Below are positions 26,440 to 34,848 of a stretch of DNA of 64,000 nucleotides, in pieces. The position numbers were made by a program, and so were the translations under genes. The DNA is from CAVPDA01 sp963702495 (GTDB taxonomy: Bacteria; Pseudomonadota; Gammaproteobacteria; Burkholderiales; Rhodocyclaceae). The notes beneath the pieces are model-generated. The model was not told where the DNA came from and did not search any database. It was given only the letters and a program-made list of their open reading frames with translations. The stretch covers positions 1 to 64,000 of the forward strand of contig CAVPDA010000003.1 in the NCBI GenBank assembly GCA_963702495.1, written 5' to 3'. Position 1 is the first letter of the stretch, and the number at the start of each line of letters is the position of its first letter.

Positions 26440-26825
26440 GACATAAATTCCTCGGCACCGGCGAGGCCGGCTACCATCCCTTGCGCAAGATCCGGACCGT
26501 GATTTCGGGGCTGCGCTACGCCGTGCTCTACGACTGGTCGGTCACTTACAAACTGATAGTGTCGGTCGTGGTCCTGGCAGTGGCCTTCGGCGCACGCGCC
26601 TGGGTGGATTTCCTGCTGATCCTGGTGGTGACCGCCTTTGTGCTGGTCGCCGAAATCTTCAACAGCGCGATCGAGGCCCTGTGCGACTTCGTCGAGATGC
26701 ACCACAACGAGAAGATCAAAGTCATCAAGGACATCGCCGCAGCCGGCGTCGGCATTGCGATCTTCGTCTGGTTCATCGTGCTCGGCGTCGAACTGAGCCG
26801 CCTGCTCGACCGTGCGCTGCCGTGA
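26436..26825 (+). CDS. dgkA: diacylglycerol / undecaprenol kinase (DgkA family)
   Basis: 129 residues with three membrane helices (about 42-58, 62-80, 100-122). The DgkA signature AEIFNSAIEALCDFV followed by EKIKVIKDIAAAGV (about 70-105) is intact. It phosphorylates diacylglycerol or undecaprenol in the inner membrane. ATG at 26436 overlaps the PAP2 stop, so the two are translationally coupled. Confidence 0.9.
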   Translation: MRHKFLGTGEAGYHPLRKIRTVISGLRYAVLYDWSVTYKLIVSVVVLAVAFGARAWVDFLLILVVTAFVLVAEIFNSAIEALCDFVEMHHNEKIKVIKDIAAAGVGIAIFVWFIVLGVELSRLLDRALP

Positions 26826-26834
26826 TCTCCGGCT

Positions 26835-27737
26835 TCACTCCAGCAGCGAGGCTATCCCGCTGGCCTGTATGGCCTCGACGGCGGGATGCTGAATTCGCCG
26901 CTGCGTGACGATTGCATACCAGTTTTCACGCACATCGGCGAGCGCGCCGAGCGAGCGGGCGCCGAACTGCGCCAGGATGTCGGCATGCATCCCCGATGGT
27001 GCCGCAAACAGCCCGAGACCGGCGCGGCCGAAGGTCTTCAGCAGGGCGCTGTCGGAGAACTCGCCGACGATCTCGGGCTTCAGGTTGTGCCGCGCGAACC
27101 AGGCATCGATGGCGCCGCGCAGCGGATTGCTGCGCACCGGAAGCAGCACCGGCGCGCCGTTCAATTGCCGTGGAAAGTCCGCGGCATAGCGCGCGTGCAG
27201 GCTGTCAACGGCGTAAAGGTCGATGCCGACCGTGCCCAGCAGCCTGGATTGGAGCTTCAGATGAGCGTCGGTCGGCGCCGATCGATCTGTCAGAACCAGG
27301 TCGAGCCGGTTCAGCGCCAGTTCGGCAAGCAGGTGGTCGACATTGCCTTCGATGCATTCCAGGCGCATCGACAGCGGCGCCTGCAGCACCGGCCGCAGCA
27401 GGCGGAAGGCGACCAGCTTGGGTACGGCCTCGCTGAGGCCCACGGCAAAGCGGCGGCGTCCCGACGCGTGGTCGGCCACAGCATGGCGCAGTCGCTCGCC
27501 GAGCAGGAATATCTGGTCAGCATAGTCCAGCGCGGCGCGCCCGGCCTCGGTCAGCACCAGTGAGCGGCCCTGCGGCGCCAACAGCGCCTGCCCCAACTGC
27601 TGCTCGAGCAGCCCGAGCTGGGTGCTGATGGTCTGCACCGAGAGATTCAGGCGCTGCGCCGCGCGGGTAATGCTGCCTTCCTTGGCGACCGCCCAGAAGT
27701 AGAGCAGGTGGCGGAAATTGAGGTCGTCCGGGGTCAT
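26835..27737 (-). CDS. nhaR: LysR-type regulator, NhaR-like
   Basis: 300 residues. The start MTPDDLNFRHLLYFWAVAKE at 27737 fits NhaR, which begins close to the HTH; an earlier in-frame ATG is less likely. Winged HTH at about 8-65 (SITRAAQRLNLSVQTISTQL), then the LysR substrate domain. NhaR activates Na+/H+ antiporter genes, but no nhaA lies in the window, so the target here is open. Convergent with dgkA across 9 bp. Confidence 0.8.
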   Translation of the reverse strand: MTPDDLNFRHLLYFWAVAKEGSITRAAQRLNLSVQTISTQLGLLEQQLGQALLAPQGRSLVLTEAGRAALDYADQIFLLGERLRHAVADHASGRRRFAVGLSEAVPKLVAFRLLRPVLQAPLSMRLECIEGNVDHLLAELALNRLDLVLTDRSAPTDAHLKLQSRLLGTVGIDLYAVDSLHARYAADFPRQLNGAPVLLPVRSNPLRGAIDAWFARHNLKPEIVGEFSDSALLKTFGRAGLGLFAAPSGMHADILAQFGARSLGALADVRENWYAIVTQRRIQHPAVEAIQASGIASLLE

Positions 27738-27864
27738 CAACTGTTCCAATAAATGGGAGCATTGTATCAGGAATCGTCTATTTATCCGAAGCTCGGCTAT
27801 CAGTAAAGTGCCCTCCATACGCAGCAAACCTGCTGCGGCGGATTAACAACCAAGGAGGCAGCAC

Positions 27865-28065
27865 ATGATTACTCTTAACGACTGCAGGGCATTTTGCGAT
27901 GTCGATCCGGCGACCGTGGCGCGCGTGGCGCGGCGGGAGCAACTGCCGGAAGTACTGGCGATCGCCTGCGCCCACGGCAGGCTGATGAAAGCCCGGCCGT
28001 TGCACGCCCGGCACCCGATCACATTGGCCGCGGCGACCTGCGTACCGCAGCGTCTGGCCGCCTGA
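27865..28065 (+). CDS. small hypothetical protein
   Basis: 66 residues with a strong ribosome site (AAGGAGG, 6 bp before ATG). Starts MITLNDCRAFCDVDPATVAR and contains two Cys near the N-terminus. Probably helical. No family recognised. Divergent from the nhaR-like gene with about 125 bp between them. Confidence 0.55.
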   Translation: MITLNDCRAFCDVDPATVARVARREQLPEVLAIACAHGRLMKARPLHARHPITLAAATCVPQRLAA

Positions 28066-28206
28066 GGACCGACACGTCATGATGACCCTGCAAGCCAGGG
28101 AAACCTTTTCCGCGATCAAGCACCCGGGCCGCCCGCTCCGGGCGTAGCCTGTGCGGCGGCCAAGGTGTGGGTGCAAATCAAGCCGCTCGACAGGTCTCGA
28201 AGCTAC

Positions 28207-29066
28207 TCAGCTACTTCTCTGGTTGAGGACACGCTCAAGCGGCAATTGGTTGGCCAGTACATCACGGGGCGGGTTGATCCCCCGCAATTCTGGTGCTGAT
28301 GCAACTCGACGACAAACGATGGGGCCGGCGGTGTCGCCCGAATTGCGCAGGTCGAGGAGCCGGGGAGTCAGTCCGTGGCGGGCGGCGCAAAGCAGCAGCC
28401 CTACGATGGGCGTGGCGCAGCAGGCCTGTTCGTGGTCCAGCCCTGGATCGAGCGCGAGGATCGAGTCGGCCGTGGCGCGGTCCAGTTCCCGCGCGTCGCG
28501 GTAGGAGTGGTAGTGGGAGAGGTCGGAGCTGATCACGATCAGCGTTTCGTCGCCGCCCCAGAGCAGTTCGATCACCTCGGCCCCTCGCGCGGAGTGGCGT
28601 AGCCGACGGCGAAGGGCAGCAGGCTGAATTCGCCCAGCACACGGATGAGGAAAGGCAGCTGCAACTCGAGGGAGTGCTCCAGTTCGTGGCAGCGGGCCGA
28701 GAGTCCGACCTGGGGCAGCCCGAGCGCCGCCTGCGCCGCCGCGCGGTCTATCGGCACCGTGCCGAACGGTTTGGCGAAGGCCTCGGCCTCGGGCAGCGCG
28801 ATGCCCTGCACCGCCACGCGGTGGGCGGGACCGAACATCACGACGCGGCGGATGCGCTCGCGCCAGGGCGCGATGCGCGCGTAGGCACTGGCTGCGACGG
28901 GACCCGAATAGATGTAACCGGCATGGGGAACGATCAGCGCCTTGGGCGGGACCGGGCTGTCGGCCGCGGCGCTCTGCGCGAGCATGGTGGTGACATCGTG
29001 CTGCAAGGTGGCCGGGTCGGCAGGATAGAACATGCCGGCCACAGCGGCGGGACGGATCGCATTCAT
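28207..29066 (-). pseudogene. Memo-like protein (AmmeMemoRadiSam B), frameshifted
   Basis: Reads MNAIRPAAVAGMFYPADP, ALIVPHAGYIYSGPVAA and HELEHSLELQLPFL from the start at 29066, all hallmarks of the Memo fold. The frame is lost near 28575 in a run of Gs; the other frame continues IELLWGGDETLIVISSDLSH, and one extra G would restore it. The C-terminus after NSGDTAG also departs from the family, so a second lesion is likely. Confidence 0.8.
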
Positions 29067-29250
29067 GGATGCCTCCGCCGTCGGTGGGGACGTGCCCAGA
29101 TTATAGGCAGCAAGCAGCCGGCCGGCCCATGACAAGGCGCAACGCGGGCGCGCCTGCGGACCGGCCGGCGCAGCGTTCAGGCAGCCGGCCTCCGCAGGTA
29201 TACTACGGCACTTGCCTAGAACCGCCCCCGATCCCCGGGGCCCGACCGAC

Positions 29251-29937
29251 ATGCCCACCCGCGTATTCCTGGTGCGACACGGCGCCACCGATCTCACGGC
29301 CGAGGACCGCTTCGCCGGATCGTCCGACATCCCGCTGTCGGAGGAGGGCCGCCGGCAGGTGGCGAGCCTCGCCGAGCGGCTCAAGGACGAGAAGCTGGAC
29401 GCGATCTACGCCAGCCCCCTGCTGCGTACGCTGGAAACCGCGCGCATTCTGGCGGCGCCGCACGGCATCGAGCCGGTCGCTGCGCCGGGGTTGCGCGAGA
29501 TCGACTATGGGCGCTGGGAGGGCATGCGGCGCTCCGAGGTGGAACAGGCCTTTCGCGACGAGTATGAGATCTGGCAGGAAGATCCGCTCACCATCGGGCC
29601 GCAGAACGGCGAATCCGGCATGAACGTGCTGAACCGGGCACTGCCGGTGATGCGGCAGATCGTCGAACGGCACCGGCACCGCGCCGTGCTGGTCGTCTCC
29701 CACAAGGGAACCAACCGTCTGCTGATCAGCAGTCTGCTCGGCTTCGACGTGCGCGGGTACCGCGACCGTCTGGAGCAGAGCCCTGCGGCCCTGAGCATCC
29801 TCGATTTCATGAGTGAGGTGCGCGTGCGCCTGAAGCTCCTGAACGACGTCTCGCACTACGAGGGCATTCCAGAGCGCATCCTGACCGAACGCCTGTCCCG
29901 CTGGTGGGGGCGGCGGCCGGACCCGGTGCGCGACTGA
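29251..29937 (+). CDS. histidine phosphatase family protein (GpmB-like)
   Basis: 228 residues from the ATG at 29251, so that the catalytic FLVRHGATDLTAEDRF falls at residues 5-20. SSPLLRT-type segment YASPLLRTLETARI (about 63), REIDYGRWEGM (about 93) and VSHKGTNRLL (second His, about 150) complete the active site. The family includes alpha-ribazole phosphatases and phosphoglycerate-mutase-like phosphatases; the substrate is not clear. Divergent from the Memo-like gene. Confidence 0.85.
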   Translation: MPTRVFLVRHGATDLTAEDRFAGSSDIPLSEEGRRQVASLAERLKDEKLDAIYASPLLRTLETARILAAPHGIEPVAAPGLREIDYGRWEGMRRSEVEQAFRDEYEIWQEDPLTIGPQNGESGMNVLNRALPVMRQIVERHRHRAVLVVSHKGTNRLLISSLLGFDVRGYRDRLEQSPAALSILDFMSEVRVRLKLLNDVSHYEGIPERILTERLSRWWGRRPDPVRD

Positions 29938-29977
29938 AGCCGGCGCCCGCCCGGATCGCTCCGCACCGAAGCCGGCG

Positions 29978-30289
29978 TCAGAACTTCTCCGGCCGCAGGA
30001 TCTCGACTTCGTTGAGCCACGCGACCATGGCGTAGTTGGCGTAGTAGCGCGCCTGCAGATGCGCCAGAAGCCGCTCCGCCAGGCTGCGGGTGCATAGGAT
30101 CTCGATCCGGATGTTCGCCGTCTCGTCCCAGTCGGCATCGCGCAGGCCGCGGTTGCCCCGCCCACGAGCATCGGAAACCGTGTAACCGCGCATGCCCAGG
30201 CCGTCGAGATCGTCCAACAGCGCGTTCTCGATCACGCTCTCGGTGACGATGGTAAGCAGCACCCGCTTCTCGGTGGCGACGTCGTTCAT
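29978..30289 (-). CDS. sbtB: SbtB-type P-II-like protein
   Basis: 103 residues with the P-II beta-alpha-beta pattern: VLLTIVTESVIENALLDDL, a T-loop segment GMRGYTVSDARGRGNRG (about 31-48), then IRIEILCTRSLAERLLAHL and a final VEILRPEKF. Its ATG overlaps the stop of the sbtA-like gene by 4 bp. SbtB proteins bind adenylyl nucleotides and trim SbtA bicarbonate uptake, and the coupling here supports that role. Confidence 0.85.
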   Translation of the reverse strand: MNDVATEKRVLLTIVTESVIENALLDDLDGLGMRGYTVSDARGRGNRGLRDADWDETANIRIEILCTRSLAERLLAHLQARYYANYAMVAWLNEVEILRPEKF

Positions 30290-31227
30290 GGTGAGCCTCC
30301 GGCCAGTCGTGTGGCGATGTTGTGGTACAGGGGGATCCCCACGACGATGTTGAACGGGAAGGTGACCCCCAGCACGGCGGCAAGTGACAGGGCCGGATTG
30401 GCTTCGGGGACGGCCAGCCGCATCGTGGCGGGAACCGCGATGTAGGAGGCGCTCGCCGCCAGGGTGCCGAGCAGCGCGGCGCCGCCGACGGATAGCCCGA
30501 GCAGGACGCCGCAGCCCACGCCCAGCAGCGACGAGAACAATGGCATCAGCAGGCCGAAGCCGATCAGGAACGGGCCCTGGCGCCTCAGTTCGCCCGCCTG
30601 GCGCGCCACGATCAGGCCCATCTCCAGCAGGAACACAGCCAGCGCTCCCTTGAACAGGTCGAAGAACAGCGGCCTGATCGGAGTCAGGCCCTGCGGGCCG
30701 GCGACCCACCCGATCGCCATCCCGCCCAGCAGCAGCACCACGCCCTTGCCGAAGAACGCCTCGTGTCCAAGCCGCCCCCAGTCGGTTCCGGCACGCAGCC
30801 CGCGGGCGAGAACGATGCCCGCCACGATGGGCGGCACTTCCATGACTGCGAGGAAGATCGGCAACTGGGGCTCGAAGTCTATCCCCCGCGCATTGAGCCA
30901 ATTCACCCCCACCGCGAACGTGGCAACGCTGACCGAACCGTAGTGGGCAGCGATGGACGCCGCGTCCGCCAGGCCGAAGCGGCCCAGCCTCCTCAGCACG
31001 GCGAAGGCAAGGAGGGTCTGGACGAGTCCCAGCACGATCACCGCGCCAAGCTGCGGCATCAGGGGCAGCAACGGTTGTTTCGCCAGCCCCTCGCCGCCCT
31101 TGAGCCCGATGGCCAGGAGCAGCACCAGGGAAAGAGAATCGTAGAGCGCCGGCGGCAGGCGTAGCTCGGAGCGGATGAGGCCGGCAAAGAGTCCCAGCAG
31201 GAAGAAGAGTACGACGACGTCGATCAA
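30286..31227 (-). CDS. sbtA: SbtA-type sodium-dependent bicarbonate transporter
   Basis: 313 residues from a TTG at 31227, chosen because the hydrophobic protein begins at LIDVVVLFFLLGLFAGL; upstream codons look non-coding. About ten membrane helices in two inverted halves, with AIGLKGGEGLA, YGSVSVATFAVG (about 120) and SASYIAVPATMRLA (about 260) as the crossover motifs of the DUF897/SbtA family. Imports bicarbonate with Na+ for carbon fixation. Coupled to sbtB by ATGA. Confidence 0.88.
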   Translation of the reverse strand: MIDVVVLFFLLGLFAGLIRSELRLPPALYDSLSLVLLLAIGLKGGEGLAKQPLLPLMPQLGAVIVLGLVQTLLAFAVLRRLGRFGLADAASIAAHYGSVSVATFAVGVNWLNARGIDFEPQLPIFLAVMEVPPIVAGIVLARGLRAGTDWGRLGHEAFFGKGVVLLLGGMAIGWVAGPQGLTPIRPLFFDLFKGALAVFLLEMGLIVARQAGELRRQGPFLIGFGLLMPLFSSLLGVGCGVLLGLSVGGAALLGTLAASASYIAVPATMRLAVPEANPALSLAAVLGVTFPFNIVVGIPLYHNIATRLAGGSP

Positions 31228-31436
31228 GGGGCACGTCCCGGGGTGGGCGGGTGTGTTGCGCTCAAGGGCTGGTCGCTCAGTCGCCCCGATGGTACCTGAA
31301 CCCTGCCGCGGCGGGACGGCGCGGGGTCCGGAGCGGTGGGCCGCATCAACCCGGCAGCGCGAGCAAGCCTCCACCCATGCCGGCCGCAGCCGCAGCCATC
31401 CCGGACAGCAGTGATACGATATTGGAACTCAGCCGG

Positions 31437-32200
31437 ATGACTGTATCCCATACAAGGCCGACCTCCGTTACCGAAAGGGAGCACCATTTCTTCGCGGTCG
31501 CCGGGCCGGAGCGGCGTGAGGAAGCCCTGACTTTTCTGGACCTTGCCCGGCTGAGCTGGAGACTGCGGGACGACGACAATATCCTCATCGGCCGGCTGGA
31601 GAGCCCGCTGATACGGGCGGTCAAGACCGGCGCTGAGCGACTTCGCCGGGCTGGACGGCTGAGGGGTGCCTTTCGGTTCAGCGCAGAGCGTGCGGATCGG
31701 ATTGCGGCGGCGTTGCAGGATGACACTCTCGCGCCCATCGCTTGGGCGGACCCGGCGCCAACGGATCCTGTTCTGATATCGGTTCGCCAGCGACGAGAGC
31801 CCGTCAGCTCGTTGGGCAACCCGCAGCGCCTGGTCTTGCCGCGGCTTCCGCGCGCTTGATCCGCGGCAGCGAGGACTTGCTGAAATTTCGGGCCGGGGAA
31901 GTTCTGGTGTGCGACGCCATCCAGCCGACAATGACGCATTTGGTACCGATGGCGAGCGCTGTCGTCGAACGCCGCGGCGGCATGCTGATCCACGGCGCTT
32001 TTATCGCGCGCGAGCTCGGTATTCCCTGCGCCAACGGCGTTGACCATGCGATGCGTGAGATTCGGACGGGAGACTGGGTCACCGTTGACGGCTATCTCGG
32101 CATCGGGGCGCTCGGGAAGGCGGAATTCGATCTGGAATTGGGGGAGCGCCCTCGTTCGGCCACCGAAGCGGTCTCTTACCTTGATCCAGGCCGCAGCTGA
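31437..32200 (+). pseudogene. PEP-utilising enzyme remnant (swivelling domain)
   Basis: The first frame reads HHFFAVAGPERREEALTFLD and RLSWRLRDDDNILIGRLESP; near 31795 the frame changes and continues RQLVGQPAAPGLAAASARLI, then GGMLIHGAFIARELGIPCAN with the phosphorylatable His. That is the mobile domain of PEP synthase/pyruvate phosphate dikinase relatives. The ATP-grasp half is absent. Confidence 0.75.
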
Positions 32201-32209
32201 GGGCTTCAC

Positions 32210-32360
32210 GATCGTGCGAACGAAAGAGAAACCGCCGTCGACTGGCAGTATCTGCCCGGTGATCCAACTCACTTCATCCGATAAAAGCCAGGCCATCGTC
32301 GCGGCTGTGGTGCGCAAACATCCGATCGGTGGACCGCAGGCGCTAGTGAGGTAAGCGTCC
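32210..32360 (-). pseudogene. short-chain dehydrogenase, C-terminal remnant
   Basis: The minus strand reads TMAWLLSDEVSWITGQILPV then DGGFSFVR, the standard tail of SDR oxidoreductases. Only about 45 codons are recognisable. It overlaps nothing functional and abuts the end of the PEP-utilising remnant tail to tail. Confidence 0.7.
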
Positions 32361-32529
32361 GCGAATCCCCGATGCGGCGCCGCTCCCTCGGTTCGTGGTT
32401 TTGCTCCGCACTTCCTCCCCACCCGCTCGGTCGCCCTCGCGCAGTTGCGCTTCGCTTCACTCGCAGTGGTCAACGCATGGGAGGACTTGCACCTCCCCAA
32501 GATCGCGCCCATGCTGGGCGCACAATGAA

Positions 32530-32695
32530 AACCCCGAAGGCGCTGTCGTTGGGCAAGCACTATGCACGCACCCGGGCCACCTGGCGCGGTTGCCGGCCGT
32601 GCGCGCCCAAGGGGGTCTCTACGAGCGCTTTGTAAGCATCTGGGAGTTCTACCTAGCCTACTGCGAGGCCACCGTTGCTGGAGGGCTACACCAAT
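32530..32695 (+). pseudogene. cyclopropane-fatty-acid synthase, C-terminal remnant
   Basis: Reads LGKHYARTRATWRG in one frame, then after a shift near 32590 GGLYERFVSIWEFYLAYCEA, the conserved end of CFA/mycolic synthases. The rest of the gene is gone; the next gene starts at its end. Confidence 0.7.
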
Positions 32696-33290
32696 GTCAC
32701 CCCATACACGCTTACCCGGATCTAGGCGCCCACGCGTCCGGATGGTCACGGCCCTTTGTGCCGGTCTGCTGGCGCTTACCGCCCCCGCACATGCCGAAGC
32801 GCCGTTACCGCCGCCCCATGTGCAGAAGTACTTGGCCGATGCGCGCCTGGCTGGCAACGGCAAGCTCACCTGGTATGGCATTCATGTGTATGACGCCCGA
32901 CTTTACGTGCCCGGCGCCGGCATCGACAGCCGCGACTCGGCCGGCTCGCCGTTTGCGCTTGAGCTTACCTACAAACGCAGCTTGACCGGCCGCGCGATTG
33001 CGGCTTCCAGCCGCGACGAGATCGAGCGCCTGGGCTTCGGCTCGGCCGCCGCCCGCGCGCGCTGGCACGAGCAGATGGTCAAGCTGTTTCCAGACGTCAA
33101 GCGCGATCACCGGTTGGCCGGCGTGAATGTGCCCGGGCGGGGCGCGCGCTTCTACTACGACGGCGTGCCGCTGGGCAGCATCGACGACCCGGAATTCGCG
33201 AATGCCTTCTTCGCCATCTGGCTCGATGAACGCACCATCGCCCCGCGCCTGCGCGAGAGTCTGCTGCGGCAGGCCGCAGCGGCCAGCTGA
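32694..33290 (+). CDS. exported chalcone-isomerase-like protein
   Basis: 198 residues. A twin start is possible: ATG 32694 or ATG 32742; both give a signal peptide (VTALCAGLLALTAPAHA) cut after AHA. The mature part has the Chalcone_3 pattern: GNGKLTWYGIHVYDARLYVPG, FALELTYKRSLTGRAIA, and FFAIWLDERTIAPRLRESLL at the end. Periplasmic, probably a lipid-type ligand binder; not a catalytic isomerase as far as known. 9 bp upstream of the MFS gene. Confidence 0.82.
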   Translation: MSPHTRLPGSRRPRVRMVTALCAGLLALTAPAHAEAPLPPPHVQKYLADARLAGNGKLTWYGIHVYDARLYVPGAGIDSRDSAGSPFALELTYKRSLTGRAIAASSRDEIERLGFGSAAARARWHEQMVKLFPDVKRDHRLAGVNVPGRGARFYYDGVPLGSIDDPEFANAFFAIWLDERTIAPRLRESLLRQAAAAS

Positions 33291-33299
33291 CTGCGCCCT

Positions 33300-34601
33300 A
33301 TGACTGCGCTGGCCGCGCCCGCGGCTGCCACCGCGACCCGCCTGAGCGGCAGCGCGCTGGCTGCCTACGCGCTGTTCGGCCTGCCGTTGATGATGACGGC
33401 ACTGCCGCTGAACATCCTGCTGCCAGACTTCTACGCGGCGCGGACCGGCATCGCGCTGGGCACGATCGGCAACATCATGCTGGCGACGCGGCTGATCGAC
33501 GCCGCGGTCGACCCGCTGCTGGGTGCCTGGGTTGACGCCGAGAAGACGCGCGCCTCGTACGCCCGGCCGTTGCTGTTGGCCGCGCCGGTGCTGGCGCTGG
33601 CGTTCTGGCTGCTGTTTCATCCGCCGGCCGCACTGCGCATCGACGGCGATGCCAACGGCGGCGCAGCGCTGTGGCTGTTCACCACGCTCGCCTGTGCCTA
33701 CGTGGGTTTTTCGCTCGCCACCGTGGCCTATCAGGCCTGGGGGGCCGAACTCGCGCACGACGATGCCGGCCGCACGCGCGTGGTGGGCAGCCGCGAAGCC
33801 GCCGGACTGATCGGCGTGTTGATCGGTGGCAGCCTGCCGCAGATCGCCGGCTATCAGGCCCTTGCGATCACCTTCCTGATCCTGTTTGTACTGCTGCTGG
33901 CTCTGCTGCTGGCGCGCGCGCCGCGTCCGCGAGCCAGCGGCAAGGCCATCACCGGCAATCCCTACCTTGCCTTCATCGAGCCGCTGCGCTTCGCCAACGC
34001 ACGCTGGCTGCTGACGGTGTTTGCGTGCAACGCCCTGGCACCAGCGATCACCTCCACCGTGTTTATCTTCTTCGTCGCCGACCGCCTGGCGCTGGGCGCC
34101 CAGTCGGGCCTGTTCCTGGCCCTGTACTTTGTCAGCGGCGCGGCCAGCATGCCGCTGTGGATCCGCCTGGCGCGCCGCTTCAGCCTGCATGCGCTATGGC
34201 TGGCGGGCATGGTAGCGGCGGTGGTGAGTTTCGTCTGGGCCTACTGGTTGGGCGCCGGACAGCTCGCCGCGTTTGCCGCGATCTGCGTTGTCTCGGGGCT
34301 GGCCTTCGGCGCCGATCTGGCGCTGCCCCCGTCTTTGCTGGCACGCGTGATCGACAGCAACGGCCACGCCGGCCAACGCGAAGGCAGTTACTTCGGCCTG
34401 TGGAACGCGGTCAATAAACTGGTGCTGGCGCTGGCCGGCGGCATCGCGCTCAATCTGGTCACCGCACTCGGTTACGAACGCGGCGCCAGCTCCGAGGCCG
34501 CACTCGCCGCGCTCGCCCTCACCTATGCGGTAGTGCCGTGCGCCCTCAAACTGCTGGCCGCCTCCCTGCTGTTCATGGCCTGGCGCCAGCAACGATTCTG
34601 A
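33300..34601 (+). CDS. MFS transporter, GPH (glycoside-cation symporter) type
   Basis: 433 residues with twelve membrane helices. Features near the start, LPLNILLPDFYAARTGI and TRLIDAAVDPLLGAWVD (about 60-78), and AYQAWGAELAHDDAGRTRVVGSREA (about 145) are the GPH family pattern. Proteins of this type are often found with chalcone-isomerase-like and small lipoprotein genes, as here. Substrate unknown. Confidence 0.85.
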   Translation: MTALAAPAAATATRLSGSALAAYALFGLPLMMTALPLNILLPDFYAARTGIALGTIGNIMLATRLIDAAVDPLLGAWVDAEKTRASYARPLLLAAPVLALAFWLLFHPPAALRIDGDANGGAALWLFTTLACAYVGFSLATVAYQAWGAELAHDDAGRTRVVGSREAAGLIGVLIGGSLPQIAGYQALAITFLILFVLLLALLLARAPRPRASGKAITGNPYLAFIEPLRFANARWLLTVFACNALAPAITSTVFIFFVADRLALGAQSGLFLALYFVSGAASMPLWIRLARRFSLHALWLAGMVAAVVSFVWAYWLGAGQLAAFAAICVVSGLAFGADLALPPSLLARVIDSNGHAGQREGSYFGLWNAVNKLVLALAGGIALNLVTALGYERGASSEAALAALALTYAVVPCALKLLAASLLFMAWRQQRF

Positions 34602-34623
34602 CAGCACGCGCAAAGGACTGCCC

Positions 34624-34731
34624 ATGTTCATTCGAAAGCTCACGCTGCTGCTGGGCGCCGCCCTGGTGCTGGCGGCCGGCTGCTCCACGGTCAACCCGCA
34701 GGTCTATGTGAAAGGCGTGACCTCGGACTAG
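34624..34731 (+). CDS. truncated small lipoprotein
   Basis: 35 codons: a lipoprotein signal (LLLGAALVLAAGCSTV, lipobox LAAGC with Cys20) followed by only 15 residues and a stop. In related clusters a DUF3833-type lipoprotein of about 180 residues follows the MFS gene, so this is probably its signal peptide and the first residues after a truncation. Could still be an expressed tiny lipoprotein. Confidence 0.6.
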   Translation: MFIRKLTLLLGAALVLAAGCSTVNPQVYVKGVTSD

Positions 34732-34848
34732 TCCGCCATAAGCTGCCAGGGGTGGCGGTCTGGCCCCCGTCGGATATTTGTTGGATGTTTGTTTCTTGTG
34801 GTTCGATGTTGTAGGTAAATCCCTCTTGAGAACGAGGAAAACGGGTCC

